63,159 bases of DNA, from assembly GCA_905221505.1 (NCBI GenBank), contig CAJNDL010000006.1, positions 1 to 63,159 of the forward strand, in the 5' to 3' direction. The position numbers and the translations under genes were made by a program. This DNA comes from a bacterium (lineage in GTDB: Bacteria; Bacillota; Bacilli; Lactobacillales; Streptococcaceae). Numbering within the stretch: the first letter of the stretch is position 1; the number at the start of each line of letters is the position of its first letter. Shown piece after piece: positions 24,594-34,200 of the stretch. Below the pieces are notes generated by a model, which saw only the letters and a list, made by a program, of their open reading frames with translations, ran no database searches and was not told the DNA's origin.

Positions 24594-25136
24594 CTAATCC
24601 TCATCCTGATCTTCCTTGGCTTTTGCAATGCGATGGGAGATGATAATCTGTATAACCACTCCGAAGAAGACAGACTCGAGGATACTTGAAAAAATATTTT
24701 TAAAAGCGAGAAGAGACTGAAGATAGTCCTGACTCTCACCTAGTAGTATATGGAGAAGAGGGGTTGAAAAAAAGCTCATTACTCCAAAGACTATCCCAGC
24801 TTTCAGACCAGGGTAATGTAGTTGCTTACTTTCTTTCTCATTCAGCATATCTAGATCAATAGCTGTGATGCCTGTTTTTTTGGTTTGGGAGAGCACATAG
24901 AGAGCAGAAATCATCGAAATGCCGAATATCACAATAGGATAGCCGATAGCGATAATTTGCGGATATTTATAAGCTAGGAAAAAGGGAATAAGATTACCTA
25001 AAGTCATGAGGTAAAAGAGAATCACAAAGATTTTATTTCCGATGCGGTCAGCTTCGCGTCGTTTGTGTTCATCAAGTGGTCCTGAAATGCCATAAATGCG
25101 TTTGATCAGTTTTTCAGTGAAGGTTTCTTTTTTCAT
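24594..25136 (-). CDS. DUF3278 family membrane protein
   Basis: 180 residues with four hydrophobic segments and a charged end (RIAKAKEDQDED). It follows the XRE regulator gene by 15 bp in the same operon, and is the full-length parent of the truncated copy next to it. AAAGGAG lies before the ATG. These families of small membrane proteins with an XRE partner occur widely in streptococci; their function is not known. Confidence 0.7.
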   Translation of the reverse strand: MKKETFTEKLIKRIYGISGPLDEHKRREADRIGNKIFVILFYLMTLGNLIPFFLAYKYPQIIAIGYPIVIFGISMISALYVLSQTKKTGITAIDLDMLNEKESKQLHYPGLKAGIVFGVMSFFSTPLLHILLGESQDYLQSLLAFKNIFSSILESVFFGVVIQIIISHRIAKAKEDQDED

Positions 25137-25151
25137 ATGTTTGCTCCTTTT

Positions 25152-25346
25152 TTAAAAATCATCCTCCCAAAAGAGACTGTTGAGGTCAGTTTGGAGGCTG
25201 CGGGCGAGATTGAGACAGAGTTCCAGAGTTGGATTGTACTTGTCGTTCTCAATCATGTTGATGGTTTGTCTCGAGACACCGATATCCTTGGCGAGCTCGA
25301 GCTGGGAAATGCCCAGTTTCTTGCGAAATTCTTTCACACGGTTCAT
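25152..25346 (-). CDS. Small XRE-family regulator (64 residues)
   Basis: Only a helix-turn-helix: LGISQLELAKDIGVSRQTIN then MIENDKYNPTLELCLNLAR, as in the YozG/HipB-like minimal regulators. AAAGGAG stands before the ATG. First gene of the operon that runs to glutathione peroxidase; its promoter contains GTCAAATAT repeats that could be its operators. Pneumococcus has a similar regulator directly before rsmH (SP_0333, from memory). Confidence 0.85.
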   Translation of the reverse strand: MNRVKEFRKKLGISQLELAKDIGVSRQTINMIENDKYNPTLELCLNLARSLQTDLNSLFWEDDF

Positions 25347-25386
25347 CTGTTCTCCTTTCTGATTTGTGTCGTATATATTTGACCAT

Positions 25387-25415
25387 ATTATATTCTTCTA
25401 TAGAGCGAATGTCAA
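25387..25415 (-). promoter_or_regulatory. Consensus promoter of the XRE/DUF3278/peroxidase operon
   Basis: On the minus strand TTGACA (complement 25410-25415), 17 bp, TATAAT (complement 25387-25392). GTCAAATAT occurs just before the -35 and again after the -10, flanking the promoter, which fits autoregulation by the XRE protein. Confidence 0.8.
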
Positions 25416-25470
25416 GCATATTTGACATATTTCTTAAAGAAATTCTTACTTGTTTTTCGCCTATTTGTCT

Positions 25471-25504
25471 GACTAGTGCAAGCTAGTCGGATTTATGGTA
25501 AAAT
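25471..25504 (+). promoter_or_regulatory. rsmH promoter, extended -10 almost touching the start codon
   Basis: TGGTAAAAT (25496-25504) is an extended -10; GACTAG/CTAGTC (25471-25476 with 25483-25488) forms an inverted repeat near the -35 position. Only 9 bp separate the -10 from the ATG at 25514, so the mRNA would have a leader of about 2-3 nt. Confidence 0.6.
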
Positions 25505-25513
25505 AGATAAGAT

Positions 25514-26464
25514 ATGACAAAAGAATTTCATCATGTAACGGTCTTACTCCACGAAACGATTGATATGCTTGACGTAAAGCCTGACGGTATCTACGTTGAT
25601 GCGACTTTGGGTGGAGCGGGCCATAGCGAATATTTATTAAGTAAATTAAGTGAAAAGGGCCATCTCTATGCCTTTGATCAGGATCAGAATGCCATTGACA
25701 ACGCACAAAAACGCTTGGCTCCTTACATTGAAAAGGGAATGGTGACTTTTATAAAGGATAACTTCCGTCATTTACAGGCACGTTTGCGCGAAGCTGGTGT
25801 TCAGGAAATTGATGGAATTTGTTATGACTTGGGAGTGTCTAGTCCTCAGCTGGACCAGCGTGAGCGTGGTTTTTCTTATAAAAAGGACGCGCCATTGGAC
25901 ATGCGGATGAATCAGGATGCTAGTCTGACAGCCTATGAAGTGGTAAACCACTATGACTATCATGACTTGGTTCGTATTTTCTTCAAGTATGGTGAGGACA
26001 AATTCTCTAAACAGATTGCGCGTAAGATTGAACAAGCACGTGAAGTGAAGCCAATTGAGACAACGACTGAGTTGGCTGAGATTATCAAGTCTGCTAAACC
26101 TGCCAAGGAACTCAAGAAAAAGGGCCATCCTGCCAAGCAGATTTTCCAGGCTATTCGAATTGAAGTTAACGATGAACTGGGAGCGGCAGATGAATCTATC
26201 CAGCAGGCTATGGAGATGTTGGCTCTAGATGGTAGAATCTCAGTGATCACCTTTCATTCATTAGAAGACCGCTTGACCAAGCAATTGTTCAAGGAAGCTT
26301 CAACGGTGGAAGTTCCAAAAGGCTTGCCCTTCATCCCAGATGATCTTAAGCCCAAGATGGAATTGGTGTCCCGTAAGCCAATCTTGCCAAGTGCAGAAGA
26401 ATTAGAAGCCAATAACCGCTCGCACTCAGCTAAGTTGCGCGTGGCCAGAAAAATTCACAAATAA
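25514..26464 (+). CDS. rsmH: 16S rRNA (cytosine1402-N4)-methyltransferase RsmH (MraW)
   Basis: 316 residues, the standard length. SAM motifs [11 protein letters not shown] (about 28-38) and the family motifs [15 protein letters not shown] and ITFHSLEDR are all present. It methylates C1402 in the ribosomal P site together with RsmI. The start at [15 protein letters not shown] is the conserved N-terminus, although no ribosome site precedes it. It heads the cluster rsmH-ftsL-pbpX-mraY, 9 bp before ftsL. Confidence 0.97.
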   Translation: MTKEFHHVTVLLHETIDMLDVKPDGIYVDATLGGAGHSEYLLSKLSEKGHLYAFDQDQNAIDNAQKRLAPYIEKGMVTFIKDNFRHLQARLREAGVQEIDGICYDLGVSSPQLDQRERGFSYKKDAPLDMRMNQDASLTAYEVVNHYDYHDLVRIFFKYGEDKFSKQIARKIEQAREVKPIETTTELAEIIKSAKPAKELKKKGHPAKQIFQAIRIEVNDELGAADESIQQAMEMLALDGRISVITFHSLEDRLTKQLFKEASTVEVPKGLPFIPDDLKPKMELVSRKPILPSAEELEANNRSHSAKLRVARKIHK

Positions 26465-26473
26465 GAGGGAAAA

Positions 26474-26791
26474 ATGGTAGATAAGAAAGAAACAACCAGT
26501 CAATTCTTACAGAGTCGTATAAAAAAATTCTCCCGTGTGGAGAAGGCTTTTTATCTTTCCATTGCGTTTACAGCTCTCGTTTTGGCGCTTAGTATTATCT
26601 TTATGCAGACTCGACTCCTACAAGTACAAAATGATCTGACAAGAATCAATGCGCAGATAGAGGAGAAAAAGACAGAGTTGGATGATGCCAAACAAGAGGT
26701 AAATGAATTGTTGAGGGCAGAACGCTTGAAAGAAATCGCAAATTCTAAGGACTTAAAATTGAATAACGAGAATATTCGATCAGCGGAGTAA
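26474..26791 (+). CDS. ftsL: Cell division protein FtsL
   Basis: 105 residues: a short cytoplasmic start, one membrane segment (about 27-46) and an extracellular leucine-zipper-like coiled coil rich in Glu, Lys and Leu. It joins DivIB and DivIC in the divisome. The identity rests on size, topology and its place between rsmH and pbpX. GAGGGAAAA precedes the ATG; the stop is 3 bp before pbpX. Confidence 0.92.
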   Translation: MVDKKETTSQFLQSRIKKFSRVEKAFYLSIAFTALVLALSIIFMQTRLLQVQNDLTRINAQIEEKKTELDDAKQEVNELLRAERLKEIANSKDLKLNNENIRSAE

Positions 26792-26794
26792 GAT

Positions 26795-29047
26795 ATGAAG
26801 TGGACAAAAAGAATAACCCGATTTGCGATTAGAAACCGTAAATCTCCAGCAGAAAACCGTAAAATAGTGGGGAAGTACATCAGCTTGTTAGCTGTCGTAC
26901 TTTTCGCTGTCTTTTTGGTCAATTTTGCTGTTATTATCGGGAGTGGTAGTAAATTTGGAACGGATCTAGTCAAAGAGGCCAAGAAAGTTCACCAAATAAC
27001 CCGTACAGTCCCTGCCAAACGTGGGACTATTTATGACCGAAATGGAGTCCCGATTGCTGAGGACGCAACCTCCTATAATGTCTATGCTGTTATTGATAAA
27101 AAATACAAATCAGCAACTGGTAAAATTCTTTATGTAGAAGATGCCCAGTTTAATAAGGTAGCAGAGGTTTTCCATAAGTATCTGGATATGGACGAGGCTT
27201 ATGTTAAAGAACAATTGTCTCAACCGAATCTGACTCAAGTTTCTTTTGGTGCCAAAGGAAATGGGATTACCTATGCCAATATGATGGCTATTAAAAAGGA
27301 TTTGAAAGACGCTAGTGTTGAAGGAATTGACTTCACAACTAGCCCTAATAGAAGCTATCCAAATGGACAATTCGCTTCTAGTTTTATTGGTTTGGCCCAA
27401 CTCCATGAAAATGAGGATGGTAGCAAGAGTTTGCTGGGAACTTCTGGGATGGAGAGTTCCTTGAACAGTATTCTTGCAGGGAAAGACGGTATTATTACCT
27501 ATGAAAAAGATCGTCTGGGTAATATTGTTCCTGGAACTGAACAAGTGTCTCAGCAAACGGTAGATGGTAAGGATGTTTATACGACTATTTCTAGCACCCT
27601 TCAGTCCTTCATGGAAACACAGATGAATGTTTTTCAAGAAAAAGTAAAAGGCAAGTATATGACGGCTACCTTGGTTAGTGCTAAAACGGGGGAAATTCTT
27701 GCAACGACGCAGAGACCAACCTTTGATGCCGATACTAAGGAAGGACTTACCAAGGACTTTGTTTGGCGTGATATCCTTTATCAAAGTAACTATGAGCCAG
27801 GGTCAACCATGAAGGTCATGACGCTCGCTACTGCTATTGACAATAATACTTTCCCAGGAGGAGAAGTCTTCAATAGTAGTGAATTAAAAATAGCAGATGT
27901 GACGATTCGAGATTGGGACGTTAATGAAGGTTTGACTGGCGGTGGTATGATGACCTTCTTGCAAGGTTTTGCTCACTCAAGTAACGTTGGGATGACGCTT
28001 CTTGAGCAAAAGATGGGGGACACTACTTGGCTAGATTACCTCAATCGTTTCAAATTTGGAGTGCCGACTCGTTTTGGTATGAGTGATGAGTATGCTGGGC
28101 AATTACCTGAGGACAATATCGTTAATATTGCCATGAGTTCCTTCGGTCAAGGTATTTCAGTGACACAGACGCAAATGATTCGTGCCTTCACGGCTATTGC
28201 CAACGATGGAGTCATGCTAGAACCTAAATTTATCAGTGCCTTATATGACCCAAATGACCAATCTGTTCGGAAATCTCAAAAAGAGATTGTAGGAAATCCT
28301 GTTTCCAAAGATGCAGCCAGTCTAACTCGAACCAACATGGTTTTGGTAGGAACGGATCCAGTTTATGGAACCATGCATAACCACAGCACAGGCAAGCCAA
28401 CTGTAACTGTTCCTGGTCAAAATGTAGCTCTCAAGTCTGGTACAGCCCAGATTGCCGATGAGAAAAATGGAGGTTACTTGGTTGGTACGACCAATTACAT
28501 TTTTTCAGCAGTATCGATGAACCCTGCTGAAAATCCTGATTTTATCCTCTATGTGACGGTTCAACAGCCTGAGCATTATTCAGGTATTCAGTTGGGGGAA
28601 TTTGCCAATCCTATCTTGGAAAGAGCAGTGGCTATGAAAGATTCCCTTAACCTCCAATCTACCGCTAAAACGTTAGAACAGGTAACCAATCAAAGCGCTT
28701 ATGCCATGCCTAGCATCAAGGATATTTCACCTGGTGATTTAGCAGAAGAATTGCGTCGCAATCTTGTACAACCTATTGTTGTGGGAACAGGAACGAAGAT
28801 TAAAGAGACTTCTGTAGAAGAAGGGACCAATCTTGCACCAAACCAACAAGTTCTCCTTTTATCGGATAAGGTAGAAGAAATTCCAGACATGTATGGCTGG
28901 AAAAAAGAGACTGCTGAGACCTTTGCTAAATGGTTGAATATTGAATTGGAATTTGAAGGTTCAGGTTCTGTTGTTCAGAAGCAAGATGTTCGGACTAATA
29001 CAGCTATCAAAAACATTAAAAAAATTAAATTAACTTTAGGAGACTAG
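26795..29047 (+). CDS. pbpX: Penicillin-binding protein 2X (PBP2x)
   Basis: 750 residues, the pneumococcal length. Layout: membrane anchor (about 28-48), pedestal domain, transpeptidase and two C-terminal PASTA domains (from about 630). Active-site motifs sit at the pneumococcal positions: S337-T-M-K, S395-S-N and K547-S-G. It cross-links septal peptidoglycan with FtsW. T338, M400, N514, T550 and Q552, often altered in resistance, keep the susceptible residue. G384, L389, T565 and N567 differ from the susceptible R6 sequence as I remember it (R384, S389, L565, D567). It could be a mosaic allele or simply the commensal version. Confidence 0.97.
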   Translation: MKWTKRITRFAIRNRKSPAENRKIVGKYISLLAVVLFAVFLVNFAVIIGSGSKFGTDLVKEAKKVHQITRTVPAKRGTIYDRNGVPIAEDATSYNVYAVIDKKYKSATGKILYVEDAQFNKVAEVFHKYLDMDEAYVKEQLSQPNLTQVSFGAKGNGITYANMMAIKKDLKDASVEGIDFTTSPNRSYPNGQFASSFIGLAQLHENEDGSKSLLGTSGMESSLNSILAGKDGIITYEKDRLGNIVPGTEQVSQQTVDGKDVYTTISSTLQSFMETQMNVFQEKVKGKYMTATLVSAKTGEILATTQRPTFDADTKEGLTKDFVWRDILYQSNYEPGSTMKVMTLATAIDNNTFPGGEVFNSSELKIADVTIRDWDVNEGLTGGGMMTFLQGFAHSSNVGMTLLEQKMGDTTWLDYLNRFKFGVPTRFGMSDEYAGQLPEDNIVNIAMSSFGQGISVTQTQMIRAFTAIANDGVMLEPKFISALYDPNDQSVRKSQKEIVGNPVSKDAASLTRTNMVLVGTDPVYGTMHNHSTGKPTVTVPGQNVALKSGTAQIADEKNGGYLVGTTNYIFSAVSMNPAENPDFILYVTVQQPEHYSGIQLGEFANPILERAVAMKDSLNLQSTAKTLEQVTNQSAYAMPSIKDISPGDLAEELRRNLVQPIVVGTGTKIKETSVEEGTNLAPNQQVLLLSDKVEEIPDMYGWKKETAETFAKWLNIELEFEGSGSVVQKQDVRTNTAIKNIKKIKLTLGD

Positions 29048-29048
29048 T

Positions 29049-30029
29049 ATGTTTATTTCTATCAGTGCTGGAATTGTGACATTTTTACTAACTGTAGTAG
29101 GAATTCCGGCCTTTATCCAATTTTATAGAAAGGCGCAAATCACAGGCCAGCAGATGCATGAGGATGTCAAACAGCATCAGGCAAAAGCTGGGACTCCTAC
29201 AATGGGGGGACTTGTTTTCCTCATTGCAGCAGTTGTGGTGAGTTTCCTCGTTGCTCTTTTTGCAAAACAATTGACCAATAATGTGGGAATGATTTTGTTC
29301 ATCTTGGTCCTTTATGGACTTGTCGGATTTTTAGATGACTTTCTCAAGGTCTTTCGTAAAATCAATGAGGGGCTGAATCCTAAGCAAAAATTGGCTCTTC
29401 AGCTCCTAGGTGGGGTCGTTTTCTACCTTTTCTATGAGCGCGGTGGCGATATGCTTTCAGTCTTTGGTTACCAAGTGCATCTAGGGATTTTCTATATTCT
29501 TTTCGCCCTTTTCTGGCTAGTCGGTTTTTCAAACGCAGTCAACTTGACAGATGGTATTGATGGTCTAGCTAGTATTTCTGTAGTCATCAGCTTGTCTGCT
29601 TATGGAGTTATTGCCTATGTGCAAGGTCAGATGGATATCCTTCTAGTGATTCTTGCCATGATTGGTGGTTTACTTGCTTTCTTTGTCTTTAACCACAAGC
29701 CTGCCAAGGTCTTTATGGGAGATGTGGGAAGTTTGGCTCTAGGCGGAATGTTGGCAGCTATCTCTATGGCCCTCCACCAAGAATGGACTCTCTTGATTAT
29801 CGGAATTGTTTATGTCTTTGAAACAACTTCAGTCATGCTGCAAGTAAGTTACTTCAAACTGACAGGTGGTAAACGTATTTTCCGTATGACGCCAGTGCAT
29901 CACCATTTTGAACTTGGAGGATTTTCTGGTAAAGGAAATCCTTGGAGCGAGTGGAAGGTTGACTTCTTCTTTTGGGGAGTGGGACTTCTAGCAAGTCTCC
30001 TGACCCTAGCAATTTTGTATTTGATGTAA
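29049..30029 (+). CDS. mraY: Phospho-N-acetylmuramoyl-pentapeptide transferase (MraY)
   Basis: 326 residues with about ten membrane segments. Conserved motifs: [10 protein letters not shown], the Asp pair [21 protein letters not shown] and the HHHFE motif near 287. It transfers phospho-MurNAc-pentapeptide to undecaprenyl phosphate, making lipid I. It starts 1 bp after pbpX ends, so it is in the same transcript, and a terminator follows. Confidence 0.97.
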   Translation: MFISISAGIVTFLLTVVGIPAFIQFYRKAQITGQQMHEDVKQHQAKAGTPTMGGLVFLIAAVVVSFLVALFAKQLTNNVGMILFILVLYGLVGFLDDFLKVFRKINEGLNPKQKLALQLLGGVVFYLFYERGGDMLSVFGYQVHLGIFYILFALFWLVGFSNAVNLTDGIDGLASISVVISLSAYGVIAYVQGQMDILLVILAMIGGLLAFFVFNHKPAKVFMGDVGSLALGGMLAAISMALHQEWTLLIIGIVYVFETTSVMLQVSYFKLTGGKRIFRMTPVHHHFELGGFSGKGNPWSEWKVDFFFWGVGLLASLLTLAILYLM

Positions 30030-30035
30030 GAATGG

Positions 30036-30060
30036 CACCCTGGCATTTCAGGGTGTTTTT
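30036..30060 (+). terminator. Terminator after mraY
   Basis: CACCCTG (30036-30042) and CAGGGTG (30049-30055) with a T run; it ends the rsmH-mraY transcript. Confidence 0.8.
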
Positions 30061-30098
30061 GCATTTTAAAAAATATTGGTCAATTAAAGCCAAATCTC

Positions 30099-30127
30099 TT
30101 GACCTTTTCTGACTAATGTAGTATATT
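30099..30127 (+). promoter_or_regulatory. clpL promoter
   Basis: TTGACC (30099-30104), 17 bp, TATATT (30122-30127). A TTGACC-N4-CTGAC arrangement at the -35 also resembles a diverged CtsR site in reverse. The 30030-30362 region holds the mraY terminator, this promoter, a 29-codon ORF and a CtsR-like box. Confidence 0.65.
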
Positions 30128-30195
30128 ATGAACGTAAGGTAAATGAAAGCCTTACTCGAACGCTTATTTAAAGTAAAATAGAAAGAGGTGGGTCT

Positions 30196-30285
30196 ATGTT
30201 TAATCTAGAAATCTTCAGAAGTAAAGATAGTCTACTCCTGCTTGAAAAAGAAAAACCAGAAATAGTACGTAGAGTAGCCATTTAG
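30196..30285 (+). CDS. 29-residue ORF in the clpL leader
   Basis: MFNLEIFRSKDSLLLLEKEK and nine more residues, preceded by AGAGGTGGG at the right distance. It lies between the clpL promoter and the clpL start and would be on the same mRNA. It could be a leader peptide that affects clpL or a remnant; nothing similar is recognised. Confidence 0.4.
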   Translation: MFNLEIFRSKDSLLLLEKEKPEIVRRVAI

Positions 30286-30309
30286 CTAGTCTAAATTTTT
30301 TAAAACAAA

Positions 30310-30326
30310 GGTCAAAGATAGTCAAT
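30310..30326 (+). promoter_or_regulatory. CtsR box upstream of clpL
   Basis: GGTCAAA-GAT-AGTCAAT matches the CtsR operator consensus GGTCAAA-NAN-RGTCAAA at all but the last base. CtsR represses clp genes in streptococci until heat stress. It lies downstream of the predicted promoter, so repression by roadblock or a second promoter is implied. Confidence 0.7.
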
Positions 30327-30362
30327 ATCAGTAATAATAAATAACAAAAAGAGGTAAAGAAT

Positions 30363-32468
30363 ATGAACAACAACTTTAATAACTTTAACAACATGGATGA
30401 TTTATTTAACCAATTGATGGGTGGTATGCGAGGATACAGTTCTGAAAACCGTCGCTACTTAATTAATGGACGTGAAGTGACACCTGAGGAATTTGCTCAC
30501 TATCGTGCAACTGGACAATTGCCAGGAAATGCAGAAACTGATGGACAAATGCAACAACAGGCTTCAGGTATGAAACAAGATGGTGTCCTTGCTAAATTAG
30601 GTCGTAACTTGACAGCAGAAGCGCGTGAAGGCAAGTTGGATCCTGTTATCGGACGAAACAAGGAAATTCAAGAAACATCTGAAATTCTTTCACGCCGTAC
30701 TAAGAACAATCCTGTACTTGTCGGAGATGCAGGTGTTGGTAAGACAGCCGTTGTCGAAGGCCTAGCACAAGCCATTGTGAACGGAGATGTCCCAGCCGCT
30801 ATCAAGAATAAGGAAATTATTTCCATTGATATCTCAGGTCTTGAGGCTGGTACTCAATACCGTGGTAGCTTTGAAGAAAATGTCCAAAATCTAGTCAATG
30901 AAGTGAAAAAAGCAGGGAATATTATTCTCTTCTTTGATGAAATTCACCAAATTCTCGGTGCTGGTAGCACTGGTGGAGATAGTGGATCTAAAGGTCTTGC
31001 TGATATCTTGAAACCAGCTCTTTCACGTGGAGAATTGACAGTGATTGGCGCAACTACTCAAGATGAATATCGTAACACTATTTTGAAGAATGCAGCTCTT
31101 GCTCGTCGTTTCAACGAAGTCAAGGTCAATGCTCCTTCAGCAGAGGATACTTTTAAAATCCTTCAAGGAATTCGTGATCTCTATCAACAACACCACAATG
31201 TCATCTTGCCAGACGAGGTCTTGAAAGCAGCAGTGGATTATTCTGTCCAATACATTCCACAACGTAGCTTGCCAGATAAGGCTATTGACCTTGTCGATGT
31301 AACGGCAGCTCACTTGGCAGCTCAACATCCTGTAACAGATGTACATGCTGTTGAACGGGAAATCGAGGCAGAAAAAGACAAGCAAGAAAAAGCGGTTGAA
31401 GCAGAAGATTTTGAAGCTGCTCTAAACTATAAAACACGCATTGCAGAATTAGAAAAGAAAATCGAAAACCACACAGAAGATATGAAAGTGACTGCAAGTG
31501 TCAACGATGTGGCTGAATCTGTAGAACGAATGACGGGTATCCCGGTTTCACAAATGGGAGCATCAGACATCGAACGTTTGAAAGATATGGCTCATCGTCT
31601 GCAAGACAAGGTGATCGGCCAAGACAAGGCAGTTGAAGCTGTAGCTCGTGCTATCCGTCGTAACCGTGCTGGTTTTGATGAAGGCAATCGCCCAATCGGT
31701 AGCTTCCTCTTTGTAGGACCAACTGGGGTCGGTAAGACAGAGCTTGCTAAGCAATTGGCACTGGATATGTTTGGAACCAAGGAGGCAATCATCCGTTTGG
31801 ATATGTCTGAATACAGTGACCGCACAGCCGTATCTAAATTGATCGGTACAACAGCCGGATATGTAGGATATGATGACAATAGCAATACCTTGACAGAACG
31901 TGTTCGTCGAAATCCTTACTCTATCATTCTCTTGGATGAGATTGAAAAGGCTGATCCCCAAGTGATCACTCTTCTCCTTCAAGTCTTGGATGATGGTCGT
32001 TTGACAGATGGTCAAGGCAATACAGTGAACTTCAAGAACACTGTTATTATCGCGACATCAAATGCTGGATTTTGCTATGAAGCCAACTTGACAGAAGATG
32101 CGGATAAACCAGAATTGATGGATCGTTTGAAACCATTCTTCCGTCCAGAATTCCTTAACCGCTTCAACGCAGTTATCGAGTTCTCACACTTGACCAAGGA
32201 AGACCTTTCTAAGATTGTGGATTTAATGCTGGCTGAAGTCAACCAAACCTTGGCTAAGAAAGACATTGACTTGATAGTCAGTCAAGCAGCTAAAGACTAT
32301 ATCACAGAAGAAGGCTATGATGAAGTCATGGGTGTTCGCCCTCTCCGTCGCGTGGTTGAACAAGAAATTCGTGATAAGGTAACAGATTTCCACTTGGATC
32401 ATCTAGATGCAAAACATCTGGAAGCAGATATGGAAGATGGCGTTTTGGTCATTCGTGAAAAAGCTTAA
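30363..32468 (+). CDS. clpL: ATP-dependent chaperone ClpL
   Basis: 701 residues, typical of ClpL. Asn-rich start ([14 protein letters not shown]), then two AAA+ modules: Walker A GDAGVGKT (about 122-129) and GPTGVGKT (about 450-457), Walker B FFDEIHQI and ILLDEIEKA, with a short middle coiled coil (about 330-380). No ClpP-binding IGF loop, so it refolds proteins rather than feeding ClpP. Stress-induced via CtsR. GAGGTAAAGAAT precedes the ATG. Confidence 0.96.
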   Translation: MNNNFNNFNNMDDLFNQLMGGMRGYSSENRRYLINGREVTPEEFAHYRATGQLPGNAETDGQMQQQASGMKQDGVLAKLGRNLTAEAREGKLDPVIGRNKEIQETSEILSRRTKNNPVLVGDAGVGKTAVVEGLAQAIVNGDVPAAIKNKEIISIDISGLEAGTQYRGSFEENVQNLVNEVKKAGNIILFFDEIHQILGAGSTGGDSGSKGLADILKPALSRGELTVIGATTQDEYRNTILKNAALARRFNEVKVNAPSAEDTFKILQGIRDLYQQHHNVILPDEVLKAAVDYSVQYIPQRSLPDKAIDLVDVTAAHLAAQHPVTDVHAVEREIEAEKDKQEKAVEAEDFEAALNYKTRIAELEKKIENHTEDMKVTASVNDVAESVERMTGIPVSQMGASDIERLKDMAHRLQDKVIGQDKAVEAVARAIRRNRAGFDEGNRPIGSFLFVGPTGVGKTELAKQLALDMFGTKEAIIRLDMSEYSDRTAVSKLIGTTAGYVGYDDNSNTLTERVRRNPYSIILLDEIEKADPQVITLLLQVLDDGRLTDGQGNTVNFKNTVIIATSNAGFCYEANLTEDADKPELMDRLKPFFRPEFLNRFNAVIEFSHLTKEDLSKIVDLMLAEVNQTLAKKDIDLIVSQAAKDYITEEGYDEVMGVRPLRRVVEQEIRDKVTDFHLDHLDAKHLEADMEDGVLVIREKA

Positions 32469-32493
32469 GACAGAATTTTGAGGATAAAAAAGA

Positions 32494-32765
32494 AAAGGCT
32501 GGATAAAAAGATTTTGGATTTTATACTCAAGAAAAATCAAAATAGAACTAGGGATCGACTTCATTATAGAAGTTTAAATTTCAGATAATATTGACAAAGT
32601 CAGTAACAAATCTGAAGCAAGATATTGCCCTGTGGATTGATATTTGAATTTAGAAGAGTATTTGGAATTCTTTGTTATGAATTCTGAGAATAAATATATG
32701 AAACAAAAAAAGCGAATAAAACAGGATTCTGATTTTCAGAAAACTAGTTTATTCCTTTTTTATTT
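32494..32765. repeat. Intergenic repeat related to 6773-6932, split by a BOX-like insert
   Basis: Outer parts match the 6773 element: GGCTGGATAAAAAGATTTTG at the left, and GGAATTCTTT, AAAAAAGCGAATAAAACAG and a T-rich complement at the right. In between, 32522-32661 opens with TATACTCAAGAAAAATCAAA and closes with GAAGAGTA, like a diverged BOX element. So one repeat seems to have landed in another. The hairpin end may also terminate clpL. Apart from this and the fragment at 32770, 32469-33074 holds only the next promoter. Confidence 0.55.
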
Positions 32766-32769
32766 ATGT

Positions 32770-32904
32770 TTATCTATCTTGACTTAATTCAAGTATTTCC
32801 ATCACCTTATGAACAATCCTCTTATATTGTGGGTGTTTTTGAATCTTCAATAACAGTTCCATCATCTCAGTATCTTGTGGCACAAAATGTAGAATAACTC
32901 CCAT
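32770..32904 (-). pseudogene. Duplicated C-terminal fragment of an XRE regulator
   Basis: 44 codons reading VPQDTEMMELLLKIQKHPQY and ending MEILELSQDR, nearly the same as the last 40 residues of the XRE protein at 34201-34527 (VPQDTETMELLLKIQKHPQH). The helix-turn-helix is absent. An AGAGG site and ATG exist upstream, so a short peptide could be made, but it cannot bind DNA as an XRE protein. It marks a duplication that flanks the gene at 33075. Confidence 0.7.
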
Positions 32905-33074
32905 AGCTTTAACCTCTGTGATAAGTCTTACTATTTATAGGCTAAGAGTATATATTTTTATTTACTTTGGTTGAAGATAATTTAAAAAGATTAACTAAAG
33001 TTTATTTATTTGTGGTATAATTAGGGTAGTGTTTAACAATATTTTAAACATAAATATAAAACAGGAGGCTCTTT

Positions 33075-33881
33075 ATGAATAGAGAGAAAATTGAGAAATT
33101 TGCTAACTATTTTATAGGCTTTTTAGTGGTATGTTCCCTTTTAGGTTATTTGTTTGTTCATATAATAGAAAGCAATAGTAAGCAAGAATATGCTAAAGAT
33201 ACGGAACGTGTTACTAAGTTAGTTGAAACACTAGAAAATGACACAGCAAATATTAAACCAAATATAACGCTAGAGGAAGCTTTGAAGCTTGTTTCTGATG
33301 ATAGTGAATTGTCATCTGTTAAAAAGGAAATAAAACACCTAGAAGATACATACAAAAACGATTACGAGTACAAATTTAGTAGTTTGTCTCACCGTGTAGA
33401 TGAAGTGGAATTGAAACTTAATACACAAATCGAAAAGATTAAAGAAGAAAAAGAGCGACAAGAACAAGAAGAACGGGAAAAACAGAAAAAATTGAAAGAG
33501 GAAGCAGAGAAAAAATCTAAAGAATCTGAGAAAAAATCTAATGAAGAAAACAGAAAAGTAGATTTAGATGCTTTCTATAATGCAATTCAAGAGGGTGTAA
33601 ATAAAGTAAATACGCAATTAGGAGCAAATATGCTTGAAATGGAAAAAACATCTGTGACACCTGGCATCAGAATCATTCTCACAGAAAATAATGCTTCATA
33701 TTCAAATAAAGAACTTAGAGCAATTATCAGTGCACTGAACAAATCTTTATATAAAATTGCTAAATCCCACGGAGTAAATAGCCCTAGATTCTATTACACA
33801 CTCAGTGATGAAGAAGTCGCTGTGAATCGTTATATAATGGCTCCTGATGAAGTTAAGTTTTCTGGTATATTAAAGCAGTAA
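33075..33881 (+). CDS. Membrane-anchored coiled-coil protein, unknown function
   Basis: 268 residues: one membrane segment near the start (about 11-30), an outside region, a strongly charged Glu/Lys coiled coil (about 110-160) and a folded C-terminal domain (about 165-268) with no motif I know. AGGAGG precedes the ATG and TGGTATAAT (33013-33021) is an extended -10. It stands alone between two copies of a regulator 3' end. It looks like an accessory cell-surface protein. Confidence 0.6.
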   Translation: MNREKIEKFANYFIGFLVVCSLLGYLFVHIIESNSKQEYAKDTERVTKLVETLENDTANIKPNITLEEALKLVSDDSELSSVKKEIKHLEDTYKNDYEYKFSSLSHRVDEVELKLNTQIEKIKEEKERQEQEEREKQKKLKEEAEKKSKESEKKSNEENRKVDLDAFYNAIQEGVNKVNTQLGANMLEMEKTSVTPGIRIILTENNASYSNKELRAIISALNKSLYKIAKSHGVNSPRFYYTLSDEEVAVNRYIMAPDEVKFSGILKQ

Positions 33882-33988
33882 ATTGATAAGAATAGTAGCA
33901 ATTTTTATTTTTGTAATTGCAACAATTATTAGGGTTATTCTAACAGGTTCCCCTATATAAGAGATAACACATTTTTAAGGTAATAGAT

Positions 33989-34026
33989 AAGCACTGGATA
34001 CTCAGATTCAGTGCTTTCTTTTTTCT
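33989..34026 (+). terminator. Terminator of the 33075 gene
   Basis: AAGCACTG (33989-33996) and CAGTGCTT (34009-34016) followed by CTTTTTT. The rest of the gene-free stretch 33882-34200 is AT-rich with no other signal. Confidence 0.7.
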
Positions 34027-34200
34027 TTTTGCTTTTTAATCGACTTCTTCAACAAAGAAAAATCATTCTAAAATTTCTATCACTAAAATTACAGTCTATA
34101 CCTCATTCAAGAACAGTACTTCTTATTCCTTATCTGAATAACGTAACAGTCTATGATTGGATAGATTTAGTATAAATTACACTTTAGTACTTTTTTATCA

